Assembly (NCBI GenBank): GCA_051453625.1
Contig: JBOZIK010000001.1
Location: 81,360,197-81,389,918, forward strand
Length of the DNA: 29,722 nt
Direction of reading: 5' to 3'
DNA from: Welwitschia mirabilis
Taxonomy: Eukaryota > Gnetophyta > Gnetopsida > Welwitschiales
The translations under genes were made by a program, and so were the position numbers. The notes under the pieces were generated by a model. It saw only the letters and a program-made list of their open reading frames with translations. It did no database searches and was not told where the DNA came from. This document shows positions 21,331 to 29,722 of this stretch, in pieces (the first letter of the stretch is position 1; each line of letters begins with the position of its first letter).

Positions 21331-21559
21331 TTCACATACAATCAACTAACAAGTCACACTAAAACTAATAAGATACAATTTTTATTCATCCTTTATAATG
21401 CATCATTTCTACCAAAGTGTGTAAGAAAATGTTGAAGTTGCACATATCGGAAATACAAACTGATCAAACATAGAAGAAGCTAATAAAATAAATATGTATA
21501 TAATATAGTAATTTACATACTTATTTATGCATTAATTTTATTGTTTTGTTTCTCCCCTC

Positions 21560-21948
21560 CCAAATGGCTTTTAAAGCATCTATTTGATGAAATGCCTTGA
21601 AATCCCTTTTGAGGTGTTTATCTCATGAAGTTCCTCAAAAGGGTTTTTAAGGAGTTTAATAAATAAATGCCTCAAAAATATTTTGAGACATTTTAAACAT
21701 AAATGCCTCAAAAGGAATTTTGAGATGTTTCATTAGATAAATGCCTTAAAAGGGATTTTAAGGCATTGGTTGGAAAAATGCCATAAAAGGATTTCTAAAG
21801 CATTTTTATTAAAATGCCTTAGGAATTCCTTAAAAGCCTACAAGATTTTAAGGCAAAGCTTTTTAAGGCATTTTGTAAATTTAAGACATTTTTAAGGACC
21901 TTTTAAGGAATTTTAGAAATGCCTTTAAACACCATATTTCTAGTAGGG
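21560..21948 (-). repeat. Inner CACTA right arm: subterminal hairpin array
   Basis: The richest of the four arms. AAATGCCTTAAAAGG, AAATGCCTCAAAA and the inverse TTTTAAGGCATT alternate about every 30-40 bases across 390 bases, each pair able to form a hairpin. The arm ends in the inverted terminal repeat CATATTTCTAGTAGGG. The array pattern supports a CACTA end; binding by a TNPA-type protein is inference. Confidence 0.7.
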
Positions 21949-23670
21949 AGGAATATGAATATCATAAGAACTCATTATTATCAACATTCCTATTACACTT
22001 ATATTAGTTTTAGTTTTGGCCTATGCCATGATGGATGTTGGCATGATACTATTTTATGTTGATGGACTTATTAAGAATAATGGCATAATAAATAAGATGG
22101 GCACATATTAGATTGCACTGATTACTCATAGCATGAAGAAGACTATTTATTTTACTACTGAAAGTTTTAAGGTAATAAATGTATATTTTGGTTTACCTAC
22201 TTAATGAAAGGATATTGATTTTCAACTTTTAAATTTTCCATTAGTTATTAATGCTCTTGGTATAATTTCTATATTTTAAAAATGTGAACAATAGTTGATT
22301 TATTGCATAATTTTTTCATATGATTGATGTTTTGTTTGTAGTTTCTTAGATCAAAATTAGATGACCACCATTGAAAAAACTATTAGTTGCATCATACTGG
22401 CTATCATGATACTAATAATAACATTTTTAGCATTACCTTAGATTTTATGGAAGGATTTAAACTCATGGCTAGTATCACTTGTTTATAGTTACTTATACAT
22501 ATATTTTTGTAAGAAAAAAGAAACCCATAGAGGAACATGAAGAATTATTACATAATTGCATTTTGGCCAAAATCTCTGAATGATGGGAATAATTAGCACC
22601 ATGATGGATCTAAAGTATAGAAGATTAAAGAAAAAGAGTTCATGTGGATTTTGATAAAATTAAATTCTTAATAATAGATAAGCCAAATAATATAAAACTA
22701 TTATATTTACTCATGATACTAGTAAGTATGAATTATCAATATTCCAAAGATGCAAAAAAATGAAGGAAAACCTAGGTTTTTTAACTTTTAATGTATTATT
22801 TTCCACTAGAAATTTTTACAGATGTAGAATTATAGGAATGAAAATTCTAAAGTGGATCACTAAAATTGTGATTCATGCATTTGGAATTGTGATTCTAATT
22901 TACATTTCAAAGCCATGATGTGGGTAAGCAATAATTATTTTTATCTAATATAAGATCAGAGATTAAGATTTCTATATTCATAGGAAGTTAAAGAAGGTTG
23001 TATTCTACCTTGAAGGAAGATGATTTAAGATAATTAAGTTATTAGAATTAATACAAATGAATCTATAGTAATAACATGTAACTATAATTGATCACAAATA
23101 ATGACTTTAAGGTATATCTGAATTAAACTTGAAGATTATGCTGCCTATGGAGATGAATTTTATGCCTAAATGACTCCATAAAATGAGTTTAAAAGATGGT
23201 TGGTTTATACTATAAATTAGAATATATACTAACTGAAAATGAACAAATCTTAAAGTAGGTCTATATTTTTGAATATGAAAATGATATGGAAAAGCTAATG
23301 AAAGTTGTAAAAATAATGAAATTAATTCTCTCTTTATGGTATTTCATAAGGAATTTTGATCATGAAAATTTCTTAATTAGATAAAATATGGATTTTGATT
23401 GGATATATAAATATTTAATTAATTTAAATTTATGAATTCTAATTTTATTATTGAATTAAGCTTCTGAATGGTTGTATATCAAATTAAATTTAAGATGTTG
23501 ATCCCATAATACTGTGTATTTTTAGAACATTACTAATCTATGAATAGTTAAATATGTGAAAAGTTTAGAAATGAAGCCTTGAGCTAAAAATTTTGAATCT
23601 TCTATAAAATGATACACATAAAGGTGATAAAATATTCATAAAAGGTGATGAAATTGACTATTGATTATTT
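21949..23670. other. Outer CACTA, right part; no clear gene
   Basis: Resumes the outer element after the inner insertion. I found no conserved transposase motif. A short protein-like stretch near 22090-22170 (+) precedes TTTTAAG/GTAATAAATG, which could be an exon end, but it is too short to support. Confidence 0.4.
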
Positions 23671-23812
23671 TGGCCTAAGGGCATAGGGCATTTTTCTAAT
23701 AAATGCCATAAAAGAACTTTAGGGTTATTTTTTGTTAAAACACCTTTTAACGTCCTTCTTAAATCCTTTTAAGGCATTTAAAAATGTATTAAAACCTATA
23801 TTTTGTATAGTG
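23671..23812 (-). repeat. Outer CACTA right arm: hairpins and terminal repeat
   Basis: GGGCATTTTTCTAATAAATGCC (quoted in part: TTCTAATAAATGCC) at about 23685-23706 is one hairpin, and CCTTTTAAGGCATTTA at 23765-23780 another motif copy. The arm closes with TATATTTTGTATAGTG, the inverse of CACTATACAAAATATA. It is shorter than the other arms. Flanking base triplet AAT at 23813-23815 corresponds to GAT at the left end. Confidence 0.7.
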
Positions 23813-24222
23813 AATGGTTACAAGCCCTTGGCTTATAGAATTAGGTGGATAGTTACATAATGATGGTATTAAGTAGGGCAGTTTATCCCCTTTTACAATT
23901 GACAGAAATTCTTATGATGACATCAAAACTTGACTTCTAGACAATGCTACTAATCACTAGCATTAAAGTTTTTTGCCATCATAGATCAGTGGCATCTGTA
24001 GCCCTAGATGACGATAGTGGCATTTTAGCTTAATTAGACATCAACTTTTTGCATATTCTTTATGATAAATTAAATACTGTAAAAATTTCATAGATAAATA
24101 ATAAGTTCATAATTATTGTGAAAATCAATAGAAAACATGTTTTTGATATAAAATGGATTATATTATTATCTTCCATTAAGTCAAATTGGTTAATTGACTT
24201 GATTGTAATGTCAATTTTTACA
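23813..24222 (-). repeat. RT1 5' LTR, distal part (after the CACTA insert)
   Basis: Continues the LTR that stops at 6899. It aligns with RT2 LTR from about 27800 on: TTGGCTTATAG with TTGGCTTATG, GACATCAAAACTTGACTTCTA with GATTTTAACACTTGGATTCTA (in pieces), and CTTGATTGTAATGTCAATTTTTACA with CTTAATTAGAATGTTAATTATTACA at the very end. On the minus strand the LTR therefore begins TGTAAAAATTGACATT (RT1) and TGTAATAATTAACATT (RT2). RT1 has one copy of the segment that is duplicated in RT2. Confidence 0.75.
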
Positions 24223-24230
24223 TGTTAATA

Positions 24231-24350
24231 AAGCAAGTTTATAGTAGCTTTTAAGTCTAATAGGGCATTATTGAGAAGTTTATTTCCAATGGTAATAGCA
24301 ATTTTAGGCATTTAGGGTTTTTTGGTTTGGTTGAAAACTGGTTTTAAATA
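24231..24350 (-). pseudogene. RT2 aspartic protease remnant, N-terminal part
   Basis: On the minus strand, IAITIGNKLLNNALLDLKATINLL is read in two parts: ITIGNKLLNNA, then LLDLKATINLL ending at 24231. This fits the start of the retropepsin of Athila/Tat elements, where a short beta hairpin leads into the Asp-x-Gly active-site loop. The Gly position is Lys here (a decayed codon), so the active-site loop is broken even apart from the truncation. The protease would have processed the Gag-Pol polyprotein. Eight bases after the last recognisable codon, RT1 begins. Confidence 0.7.
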
Positions 24351-24800
24351 ATTGCACTAGTCTACTATGCTAAAAAACTTCACTTTTTACTTTCATACAT
24401 CATTTTACCATATACATGTATTCATGGTACTTTGCATAAGAAGGACTTACTTAATTACTTCCAATAGATGGATATTTATCTTGACTTCTTTGAATATCTC
24501 TAAATCTTCTAATTCTTTCTTCATGATGTTTTTCTTCCTAAGCTATTAGAGAAAAGCTATGAGTTCTTTGTAGATGGGAAAAGGTTCATTTATCATTTCA
24601 TCTTTATTCATGTTTTCTAAAGAAATTGATTTTTCATTAGTTGTTTTTTGTTTAGGTTGTCATTAGTTATTTTCTATCTTTAAGATGAATGGCTTTAGTT
24701 TCTTTAATTTATGTGGATTATAGTCCTTCTATGAATCTAACTCCTTTAGGATTTGGCTATGATCTCCTAGGGAGTTTTCTACATTTTTCTTTATTTAGAG
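24351..24800 (-). pseudogene. RT2 gag-pol linker remnant
   Basis: In minus-strand order: PNPKG (about 24752-24738) in the segment that usually precedes the Leu-Arg-Ser-Gly motif; KETKAIHL (about 24702-24681), its likely remains; PFPIYKEL (about 24585-24562); and LEIFKEVKINIHLLEVIK (24503-24450), followed by a YAKYHEYMY-like reading in a shifted frame. This last block is among the most recognisable sequences of the Athila/Tat gag-pol junction. Two adjacent stops (TAA TAG) and frame changes show it is dead. The plus-strand 60-codon frame at 24367-24549 is its antisense shadow. Confidence 0.8.
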
Positions 24801-25475
24801 AATAAAAAATTTATTGAAGCATTTCAGTTTGGATTTGGATGGTCTATTTAAGATTGCTTAAGGTAGAGGAATGATACTTAGGAATTCTTTCATGATCGTG
24901 TTAGTTTTGATCTGATTAAAGATAATATAGACTTGTATTTTCATGAATTTTATCAATGATTTCTTTAATAGAATAGATGAAAGAAATTTTTAATAGTTTT
25001 ATGGGAAAGAATAGAAGTATGATGAAGTAAATGGATTTCTTAGTTAGTTATTGTAATTTTAACTATACAAGATATCTGATTTTCATGAAAAGTTAAGGTG
25101 ATTCCTTCACTTGGGATTATATGTATTGGAATAGGAGTTATGTTTTTTATTTTTCCCATATGGTCCTATTGCATCAACTTGTTCATTTACTATGTTTTAA
25201 AATAGGGGTATGGAAGGACATTTGATTGTCTTATGTAAGCTTATGTGGAAAATTAGGGATTTGGGTTTATGGGTCAAAGGTGCAAGTGACTTGGATAGTA
25301 ATTCTACTTCTCTCATTAACTCATCTATCCTATTGTTATTGTTATATTTGAAATTATTAGGTATTTTAAGCACACTGGTATATCTAATAAGATAATGAAA
25401 TCTAGATGGTTCACTTAACTTCTCTTAATTCGTAGATATTTCTACTATAATTTCAAGATAGTATGAAACTTACAT
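24801..25475 (-). pseudogene. RT2 gag C-terminal and nucleocapsid-region remnant
   Basis: The minus strand reads RIDELMREVELLSKSL (about 25320-25273), a helical stretch after the gag core, then VNEQVDAIGPYGKNKKHN, SYSNTYNPK, stop, RNHLNFS, stop (about 25195-25083). The two stops are TGA at 25109-25107 and 25085-25083, where the family has tryptophan (TGG). Both are single G-to-A changes on the coding strand. A clear CCHC zinc knuckle is not preserved. RT1 lacks the counterpart of most of this interval. The plus-strand frame at 25210-25395 is its shadow. Confidence 0.78.
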
Positions 25476-25880
25476 TAAGTGGGGGACTAAGGAAATTACT
25501 CCTACACATCATCTTAAACAACTACCTATTATTTTTAGATAATTTATCATAAAATAAGATAGTTTAAATTCATAGCTTGAATCCATGTTATGAACACTTT
25601 TAGAATAAGTTCTTAAACTTAGGAGAAAGTCTCATAATCCTTTTGTTGATAATTAATTATATTTCAACTTAAATTATTTATCTTATAGTTTAGGAAAATT
25701 TTGGAAATGAAGGCTTTATTTAAATAAAACTAAGTTTTAATAGATAAAGATTTAAGGTTGTACTATCACAAACTAGCTTTTCATTTAGAGAGAATATGAA
25801 AAGGATGAGCCTAGATGTAACATGGGTATTGGGATATTTAGATACTATAGGAGTTCTCTAATTCTAACCCATGAAAGTGA
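25476..25880 (-). pseudogene. RT2 gag core remnant
   Basis: The minus strand opens with FHGLELENS (about 25876-25850), matching FYGLESENS of RT1, and later reads ETFS (25633-25621) and a run equivalent to RT1 KTFSQIFKQFRELL, now with stops at two of its positions. The block order and spacing agree with RT1 4590-5010. It is more decayed than the RT1 copy, consistent with RT2 being the older insertion. Confidence 0.75.
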
Positions 25881-25889
25881 GGTAATAAT

Positions 25890-25899
25890 NNNNNNNNNN
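25890..25899. other. Assembly gap (10 N)
   Basis: Ten N bases. The distance between flanking landmarks (the gag start and ATAGTCATAAAG) is about 83 bases in RT1 and about 94 in RT2 including the gap, so little sequence is likely to be missing. Confidence 0.99.
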
Positions 25900-26814
25900 C
25901 ATTAAGTTTTTAGTGATTGTACTGTGCATAAAGGTGTTCTTAATAATTGAAGTTATACATAGTCATAAAGGGTTTACTTATTGGAATGGTTATTTGGATT
26001 TTAATTTGTGTTTTTAGCTACTCACTAGTTAATGGAGGAGGCATTTAGTTCATTCAATAGTTCTTGGTTTGATTAGGGTAGTTTATTATATTAAACAAGA
26101 TTAGACATTTGTGTTTTATTAAGAGGTGAATTCTTATTCTTCTTAGGTATTTTTATGAGATTAGTTCTTAAATGAAGTTATCTATTCTTTGTTACCTTTC
26201 ATGGTAGGGTTCATATTATTAAAAGGTTCTACCTGATTCATCTTAGATTTAAGGCATATAATGTTTAAACAAGTTTTTTAGATAGGTTCTGAAAATCACC
26301 TAGATAGCAAAAAGAGTTATAACATTTAGTAAAGGTCTCAGAAAATATTAAGATGGTTTTTTACTAAAGAGTCAATGATGCTAGTTAGGAAAGGCAATAA
26401 CACCAGTTTAGTTGGACATTATAAATTTTAGAAAAATCATAAAAAATGATATAATTTACACAAAATAATCAAAGTAATAGAGTCGTAAAAAATATAATAA
26501 AAACTGAAATGGAAAATCACTTAAAATTGATAGTAAAGAAAAATAAAATTTAAATTTTTATTTTTTCGTTTTCAAATAATTTTAACAGAAGACTATAGAA
26601 TTGAAATAGAAATTTTAATTTACTGAGATAAATTTTGTAAAAATATAAAGCATAGAAGAAGTTGGGTCAATATTTAATTCTTTACCTTATTTAGTTGTAA
26701 CCTATAAAAACTTTGTTAGAGAACTTGTAACACAAGTATTTGACATGAAATATAGTCTATGTTAGAGCAAAAAAACCAAAGAAAACTCTAAACTAAACTA
26801 ATTCATATATTACT

Positions 26815-26846
26815 AAGAATGGATCATTTTAAGAATGGATCATTTT
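26815..26846. repeat. 16-bp perfect tandem duplication
   Basis: AAGAATGGATCATTTT occurs twice in direct succession. The homologous place in RT1 (near 5940) has no duplication, so it arose in RT2 after the two elements diverged, and recently enough to remain perfect. Confidence 0.95.
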
Positions 26847-27011
26847 CTACCACTCAAAAGAAGCAAACACATAAAAAAAGAAAAAGGACAAATTTGGGTA
26901 TTACTTTAGATGACCAATACTAATAACTAGAAAAAATTAAAACAAAACTAAGTTAAAATCTTATCATAAAGTAAAATTATGCTCTTCCTAAGAAGTGACC
27001 ATGCCATTAAT

Positions 27012-27027
27012 CCAGGCGATGACATCA
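27012..27027 (-). other. RT2 primer-binding site for tRNA-Asp
   Basis: The minus strand reads TGATGTCATCGCCTGG, alignable to the tRNA-Asp complement TGGCGCCGTTGCCGGGG with one gap and mostly transitions. It retains the GCC core lost in RT1. Position relative to the LTR edge (27042) matches RT1. Confidence 0.65.
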
Positions 27028-27041
27028 AAGTTTATTCATAA

Positions 27042-28545
27042 TGTAGTACAATTAAACTAAAATAAAAGAGGTGAATTGCTAGAACCATTCTTCTATAGGA
27101 ATAATTATGATAATCTAATAGAATATATATAACTTTTTATTATCTTATAATTATAACCAAAGAAAGGGGAAAATGAAAAAGTTTGGGAATGCTATTGAAA
27201 CTTTAATTAGAGGTAGGTAAGTAAACAAGATCCAAGGTTTATCCCAATTTATCCTTTAGTAATCCTTCAATTAAAAGGTATCTTATGAATTTCTAAAACA
27301 TACTTAAACTATCAAGTTGTGATGGAATAGGTTATAGTAAAATAATCGCATTTATCATATGAGGATTATTTAATTCAATAGTTGCTTGGTCCTTCATAGC
27401 CCTTAAATAAGTATGAAAAATAATGATTTATGATACTTAAAATGCATTAAATAAAAGTGATTTAAACTAAATAATATATGAAATTCATTTAGTTAATAAT
27501 AGACTAGATAATATAATTTTCACTTAAGTATTACAAGTACAAATATTTTGTAGCTTAAAATAAAAAGAAAATAACTACTTTTTATTAAATCAAAAAGACA
27601 TATACATTGATGAAAGAAAAAGGTGCTAGTATGAACTCCTTAAGTTAGCCTCAAAAGAATGTTGCTTCTAAAGAAGGTACTTAAAAGGACATGTCCACTA
27701 TGATTCTCTAAGGATTCTAATACTTCTCTAACTAAATAGTATTGCAAATGAGGAATTAATACTCTTTTATAAGTAATAATGGAGTAGACGTGGAATAAAT
27801 ACTTTGGCTTATGTTACTAAGTTATCAATTATAATGTTTGTTATGTAGCATTAGATAGGGTCTTTGTCTTCTTACATTAGGTATGAATCATCATGATGAT
27901 TTTAACACTTGGATTCTAGATGCTATTACTTCTACTAATTACAAATATTATCATATGTCTTCAATATCATCTCTCTTAATACTACCATATGTCACTGCCA
28001 TGATGTAATATTAGATAGTGTCTTTGTCTTTTTACATTAGGTATGAATCATCATGATGATTTTAACACTTGGCTTTTGGATGCTATTACTTCTACTAATT
28101 ACAAACATTGTCATGTGTCTCTAATATCATCTCTCTTAATACTACCATATGTCACTACTATGTATTATTCTTGTCACTACCACATGTCATTGAAGATGCT
28201 AGTTATTTTTGATGTGCAACCTAATCAATCCCATAATTACATTTGGCTCATTTTTTCCATGACACGTCTAGAATCAAAAAATTAAAGTGTTTAATTTTGC
28301 TCAAAATTCTAAAAGCATTAGTAATCTAGATGGTAATGTTAGTGCTTTAGTCTAAATGATGTACATATTTTATAATGTTCTTCAAAATATGATAATTAGT
28401 CTCAAATTATCGTGAAAATATGATAAGTTTATAGACAATGTTCAAAAAGAGAAAGCAAACATAATTTCATAATAAATCACTTACTTTAGTATCTTTTATT
28501 AAGCTAAATTAGCTATATAACTTAATTAGAATGTTAATTATTACA
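27042..28545 (-). repeat. RT2 5' LTR (1,504 bp)
   Basis: Plus-strand edges are TGTAGTACAATTAAAC (27042) and GAATGTTAATTATTACA (to 28545), so on the minus strand the LTR runs TGTAATAATT... to ...TACA. It aligns end to end with the split RT1 LTR. The extra length comes partly from a 160-bp tandem duplication (27843-28162). A TATA-like TTATATATATTC on the minus strand near 27130-27119 is a possible core-promoter element but unremarkable in AT-rich DNA. The flanking bases at 28546 are TTTTA; the matching duplicate at the other end of RT2 is outside what I can identify. The 80-codon plus-strand frame at 28043-28285 lies wholly in the LTR and is not a gene. Confidence 0.75.
27843..28162. repeat. 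160-bp tandem duplication within the RT2 LTR
   Basis: Unit 1 is 27843-28002 and unit 2 is 28003-28162, with a constant offset of 160. I count 14 substitutions and no indels, about 91 percent identity. Both contain GTATGAATCATCATGATGA (in part) and CTCTCTTAATACTACCATAT. A degenerate third piece (TTGTCACTACCACATGTCAT) follows at 28171. RT1 has a single copy at 23890-23970. Confidence 0.95.
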
Positions 28546-29722
28546 TTTTAATAAATGATAAAAGTAAATATAATTTATAAGATAAGCACTCTTTATTAAT
28601 AAATAATAAAGAAGCATAGTTGAGGATCTCGAAGGAAATTAAAAAGTTTCAAAGTTTTAATGAAAAACATCTGTGATAGTTTAAAAGATGTATCATTTAT
28701 GGACATCCATATTATGTTATAATAGAAAGATAATAATCATTACATGAAAATGATTGGAGTTATGGAATATTGTTGTAATGTACATAACCACATAAATGAA
28801 AAGAAATGGAGAAGGAGAAGGATAAGGGTTATAAGAAAATACAATCCATTATATTACTATAATAAGAATATACAAATATATGCATGAACATGCACACTGA
28901 GATACTCAAATCTAAAATAGATTAATACTCAAAGCTTAAAAATTAAATTTTACCCTCATCTTTTTACTATAAAAAATTAGGTTACGGATGTAAAACAAGA
29001 AAAGAAGACTTTGTTAAAGGAAGAAGAAAAATCTATGCTTCTAGATCTATTATTAAAAAGGACACAATGCTTCTAAGAATACAAGGACTTTATAAAATAT
29101 TCCAATTATACTTTAAAACATTTTTTAGTCTTATCATTATTAATTTATTTTCATTTTACATTATCTTAGCACTATAACTATGAATTCTTAAATTTTCAAA
29201 TCATTAGTTTAATTTAAACTTTATATTAGACCATTAATTCTTTTATTAAGGTTTCTTCGTAAAAGAATTCAAAATTTTTAATAACTAAGTGGAAGCCTTA
29301 TTATTTTATGTACTAATTTATGTACATATTTTTAATTAAATAATATTTAAAGATTCAAATCCTAAGAAATCAATATTACTTTCTTCTAAGAAAAATCTCT
29401 TATAAATGAAATTGTAAGGTTGATAGTTAGTCAAAACCACTATTTGATTAATATTTAAACTAATAAGACATGTGATAGAGCTCACCAATAGTGGATGTAC
29501 TCAAGTTAAGGAGCCAATACAAATTAGGTTTGTTTATAATTTTTATTTGGATCCATTCATTTAGATATCATTTAAGTTTAATAGCATGGTTTATTAACTT
29601 AAATATCTTTTTTTTCTTTTTTATTGGAAACTCATTCATCCATCCATTTTGAGCTTGATTCACATGTATGTCCCTCGGATATATGTAATACCTCATCAAC
29701 TTTTCAACATGAAATGATGAGC
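28546..29722. other. Right flank of RT2; no gene seen
   Basis: AT-rich sequence on both strands with no motif I can assign. No frame of notable length occurs. The only candidate is a TGTAATACCTC word at 29684, treated separately. Confidence 0.5.
29684..29722 (+). repeat. Possible start of a plus-strand gypsy LTR, cut by the window edge
   Basis: TGTAATACCTCATC resembles the TGTAA-C-CCC starts of many plant gypsy LTRs after C-to-T decay, and pairs with the TTACA-type LTR ends in the array at 1244-1458. Only 39 bases are present and there is no polypurine tract just upstream, so this is a weak suggestion. Confidence 0.15.

Larger units (their letters stand above)
13389..21948. mobile_element. 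Inner CACTA DNA transposon nested in the outer CACTA
   Basis: The left end reads AAATACTAGAAATATG and the right end, on the opposite strand, CCCTACTAGAAATATG; both derive simply from CACTACTAGAAATATG, a form of the CACTA terminal repeat. Three-base flanks are GGG (13386-13388) and AGG (21949-21951), again one transition apart. Length is 8,560 bases. Both ends carry the hairpin arrays built from AAGGCATTT words seen in the outer element, so the two are related, but the terminal sequence differs (TACTAGAAATATG against TATATGAAATATAGG). Inner ends therefore pair with each other, not with the outer ones. No transposase was identified; several unassigned open segments lie inside. Confidence 0.72.
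6900..23812. mobile_element. Outer CACTA (En/Spm) DNA transposon, itself interrupted
   Basis: The left end reads CACTATATGAAATATAGG and the right end, on the opposite strand, CACTATACAAAATATAGG: 16 of 18 bases agree and both begin with the diagnostic CACTA. Three-base flanks are GAT (6897-6899) and AAT (23813-23815), one transition apart, as expected for the 3-bp target duplication of this superfamily. On both sides the host is RT1 LTR: joining across the element restores alignment with the uninterrupted RT2 LTR (AATAAGGAGGTAGG then CCCTTGGCTTATAG, matched by AATAATGGAGTAG then ACTTTGGCTTATG near 27780-27815). Subtracting the inner CACTA at 13389-21948, the element is about 8.35 kb. Both ends carry subterminal hairpin repeats. 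I could not identify a transposase. Confidence 0.8.
4320..24222 (-). mobile_element. RT1: Athila/Tat-type Ty3/gypsy retrotransposon, 5' part, split by CACTA insertion
   Basis: On the minus strand this reads: LTR (24222 down to 23813, then 6899 to 6141), tRNA-Asp PBS (6130-6114), a long leader, and a gag core (about 5010-4600). It is colinear with RT2 (24223-28545) throughout, at clearly diverged identity. Shared landmarks include CTAGATGGTTC at 4515 and about 25405, ATAGTCATAAAG at 5084 and about 25960, CCACTCAAAAG at 5959 and 26851, and TTATTAAATCAAAAA in the LTR. Similarity to RT2 fades left of about 4320, where the gag C-terminus should begin, so RT1 is truncated or interrupted there; no 3' LTR was found. 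The LTR is cut at 6899/6900 by a CACTA element. The minus-strand LTR begins TGTAAAAATTGACATT; the expected 5-bp target duplicate at its right flank is TGTTA (24223-24227). Right boundary fairly sure, left boundary approximate. Confidence 0.75.
25881..27011 (-). other. RT2 leader between PBS and gag core
   Basis: Colinear with RT1 5011-6113 (shared ATAGTCATAAAG, ATTCATC-TTAAGGCAT and ACCACTCAAAAG landmarks). It contains a perfect 16-base tandem duplication, AAGAATGGATCATTTT at 26815-26830 and 26831-26846, absent from RT1, and a 10-N gap at its left edge. No open frame beyond chance. Confidence 0.6.
24223..28545 (-). mobile_element. RT2: Athila/Tat-type Ty3/gypsy retrotransposon, 5' part, interrupted by RT1
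   Basis: Minus-strand order: 5' LTR (28545-27042), tRNA-Asp PBS (27027-27012), leader, gag core, gag C-terminus, gag-pol linker, and protease remnant to 24231. The reading stops there because RT1 was inserted at 24222/24223. Reverse transcriptase, RNase H, integrase and the 3' LTR are not here; they should lie left of RT1 and were not found. Assignment to the Athila/Tat group rests on the tRNA-Asp PBS, the NSYSNTYNP nucleocapsid-region motif and the linker motif, all typical of these elements. It is older than RT1, and stops interrupt every domain. Confidence 0.82.

Noticed and set aside
6900-21948. Pairing the outer left end with the inner right end (or 13389 with 23812)
   Set aside because: The terminal repeats fit the nested pairing better: CACTATA-GAAATATAGG with CACTATACAAAATATAGG, and TACTAGAAATATG with TACTAGAAATATG. 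The flanks agree with this, and the RT1 LTR is continuous only across 6899/23813.
24367-25395. Plus-strand frames of about 60 codons at 24367-24549 and 25210-25395
   Set aside because: Both are antisense to recognisable RT2 gag/linker sequence on the minus strand.
27871-28285. A reading FNTWILDAITSTN that looked like a copia-type protease (Asp-Ser-Gly) region
   Set aside because: The sequence lies inside the RT2 LTR, is repeated 160 bases later, and aligns with the non-coding RT1 LTR at about 23930. The resemblance is chance.
1-29722. A new defence system, CRISPR array, bacterial operon or viral genome
   Set aside because: There are no CRISPR-type repeats, no closely packed genes, and no ribosome-binding-site-led frames. 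The content is plant transposon debris.

Overview
This window looks like intergenic DNA from the nuclear genome of a seed plant. It is very AT-rich, CpG is scarce by eye, and I see no intact gene, rRNA, tRNA or CRISPR array. Plant-type evidence includes Ty3/gypsy gag and protease remnants of the Athila/Tat kind, primer-binding sites for tRNA-Asp and initiator tRNA-Met, and CACTA (En/Spm) transposon ends. I cannot name the species from the sequence.

Most of the window from about 4.3 kb to 28.5 kb can be read as a four-level nest. (1) RT2 is a minus-strand gypsy element: 5' LTR 27042-28545, tRNA-Asp PBS at 27012, leader, gag, gag-pol linker, and protease down to 24231. (2) RT1 is a second copy of the same family, also minus-strand. 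It is inserted into the RT2 protease, with the junction at 24222/24223. RT1 has a 5' LTR (6141-6899 plus 23813-24222), a tRNA-Asp PBS at 6114, a leader and a gag core. (3) An outer CACTA transposon, 6900-23812, splits the RT1 LTR. (4) An inner CACTA transposon, 13389-21948, splits the outer one. Removing each insert restores colinearity, or nearly matching 3-bp target duplications, in the host layer.

Left of the nest, 1244-1458 is a short tandem array in which the end of an LTR plus the tRNA-iMet primer-binding site is repeated about three and a half times. It abuts a 785-base assembly gap. The stretch from 1459 to about 4320 holds no feature I can name. Right of the nest, 28546-29722 is featureless apart from a weak candidate LTR start at 29684.

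Inside the two CACTA elements are several unusually long open stretches, given the AT content. The largest is a 196-codon frame on the minus strand (9266-9856), and another is a 99-codon plus-strand frame (8210-8509) broken by one stop. I do not recognise their products. They may be decayed transposon genes or captured host exons.

Decay is dominated by C-to-T and G-to-A changes. The RT1 PBS differs from the tRNA-Asp complement only by such transitions, and two conserved tryptophan positions in RT2 gag are TGA. This is what long-term cytosine methylation and deamination of silenced plant transposons would produce. Nothing here looks able to make a functional protein or to move on its own.
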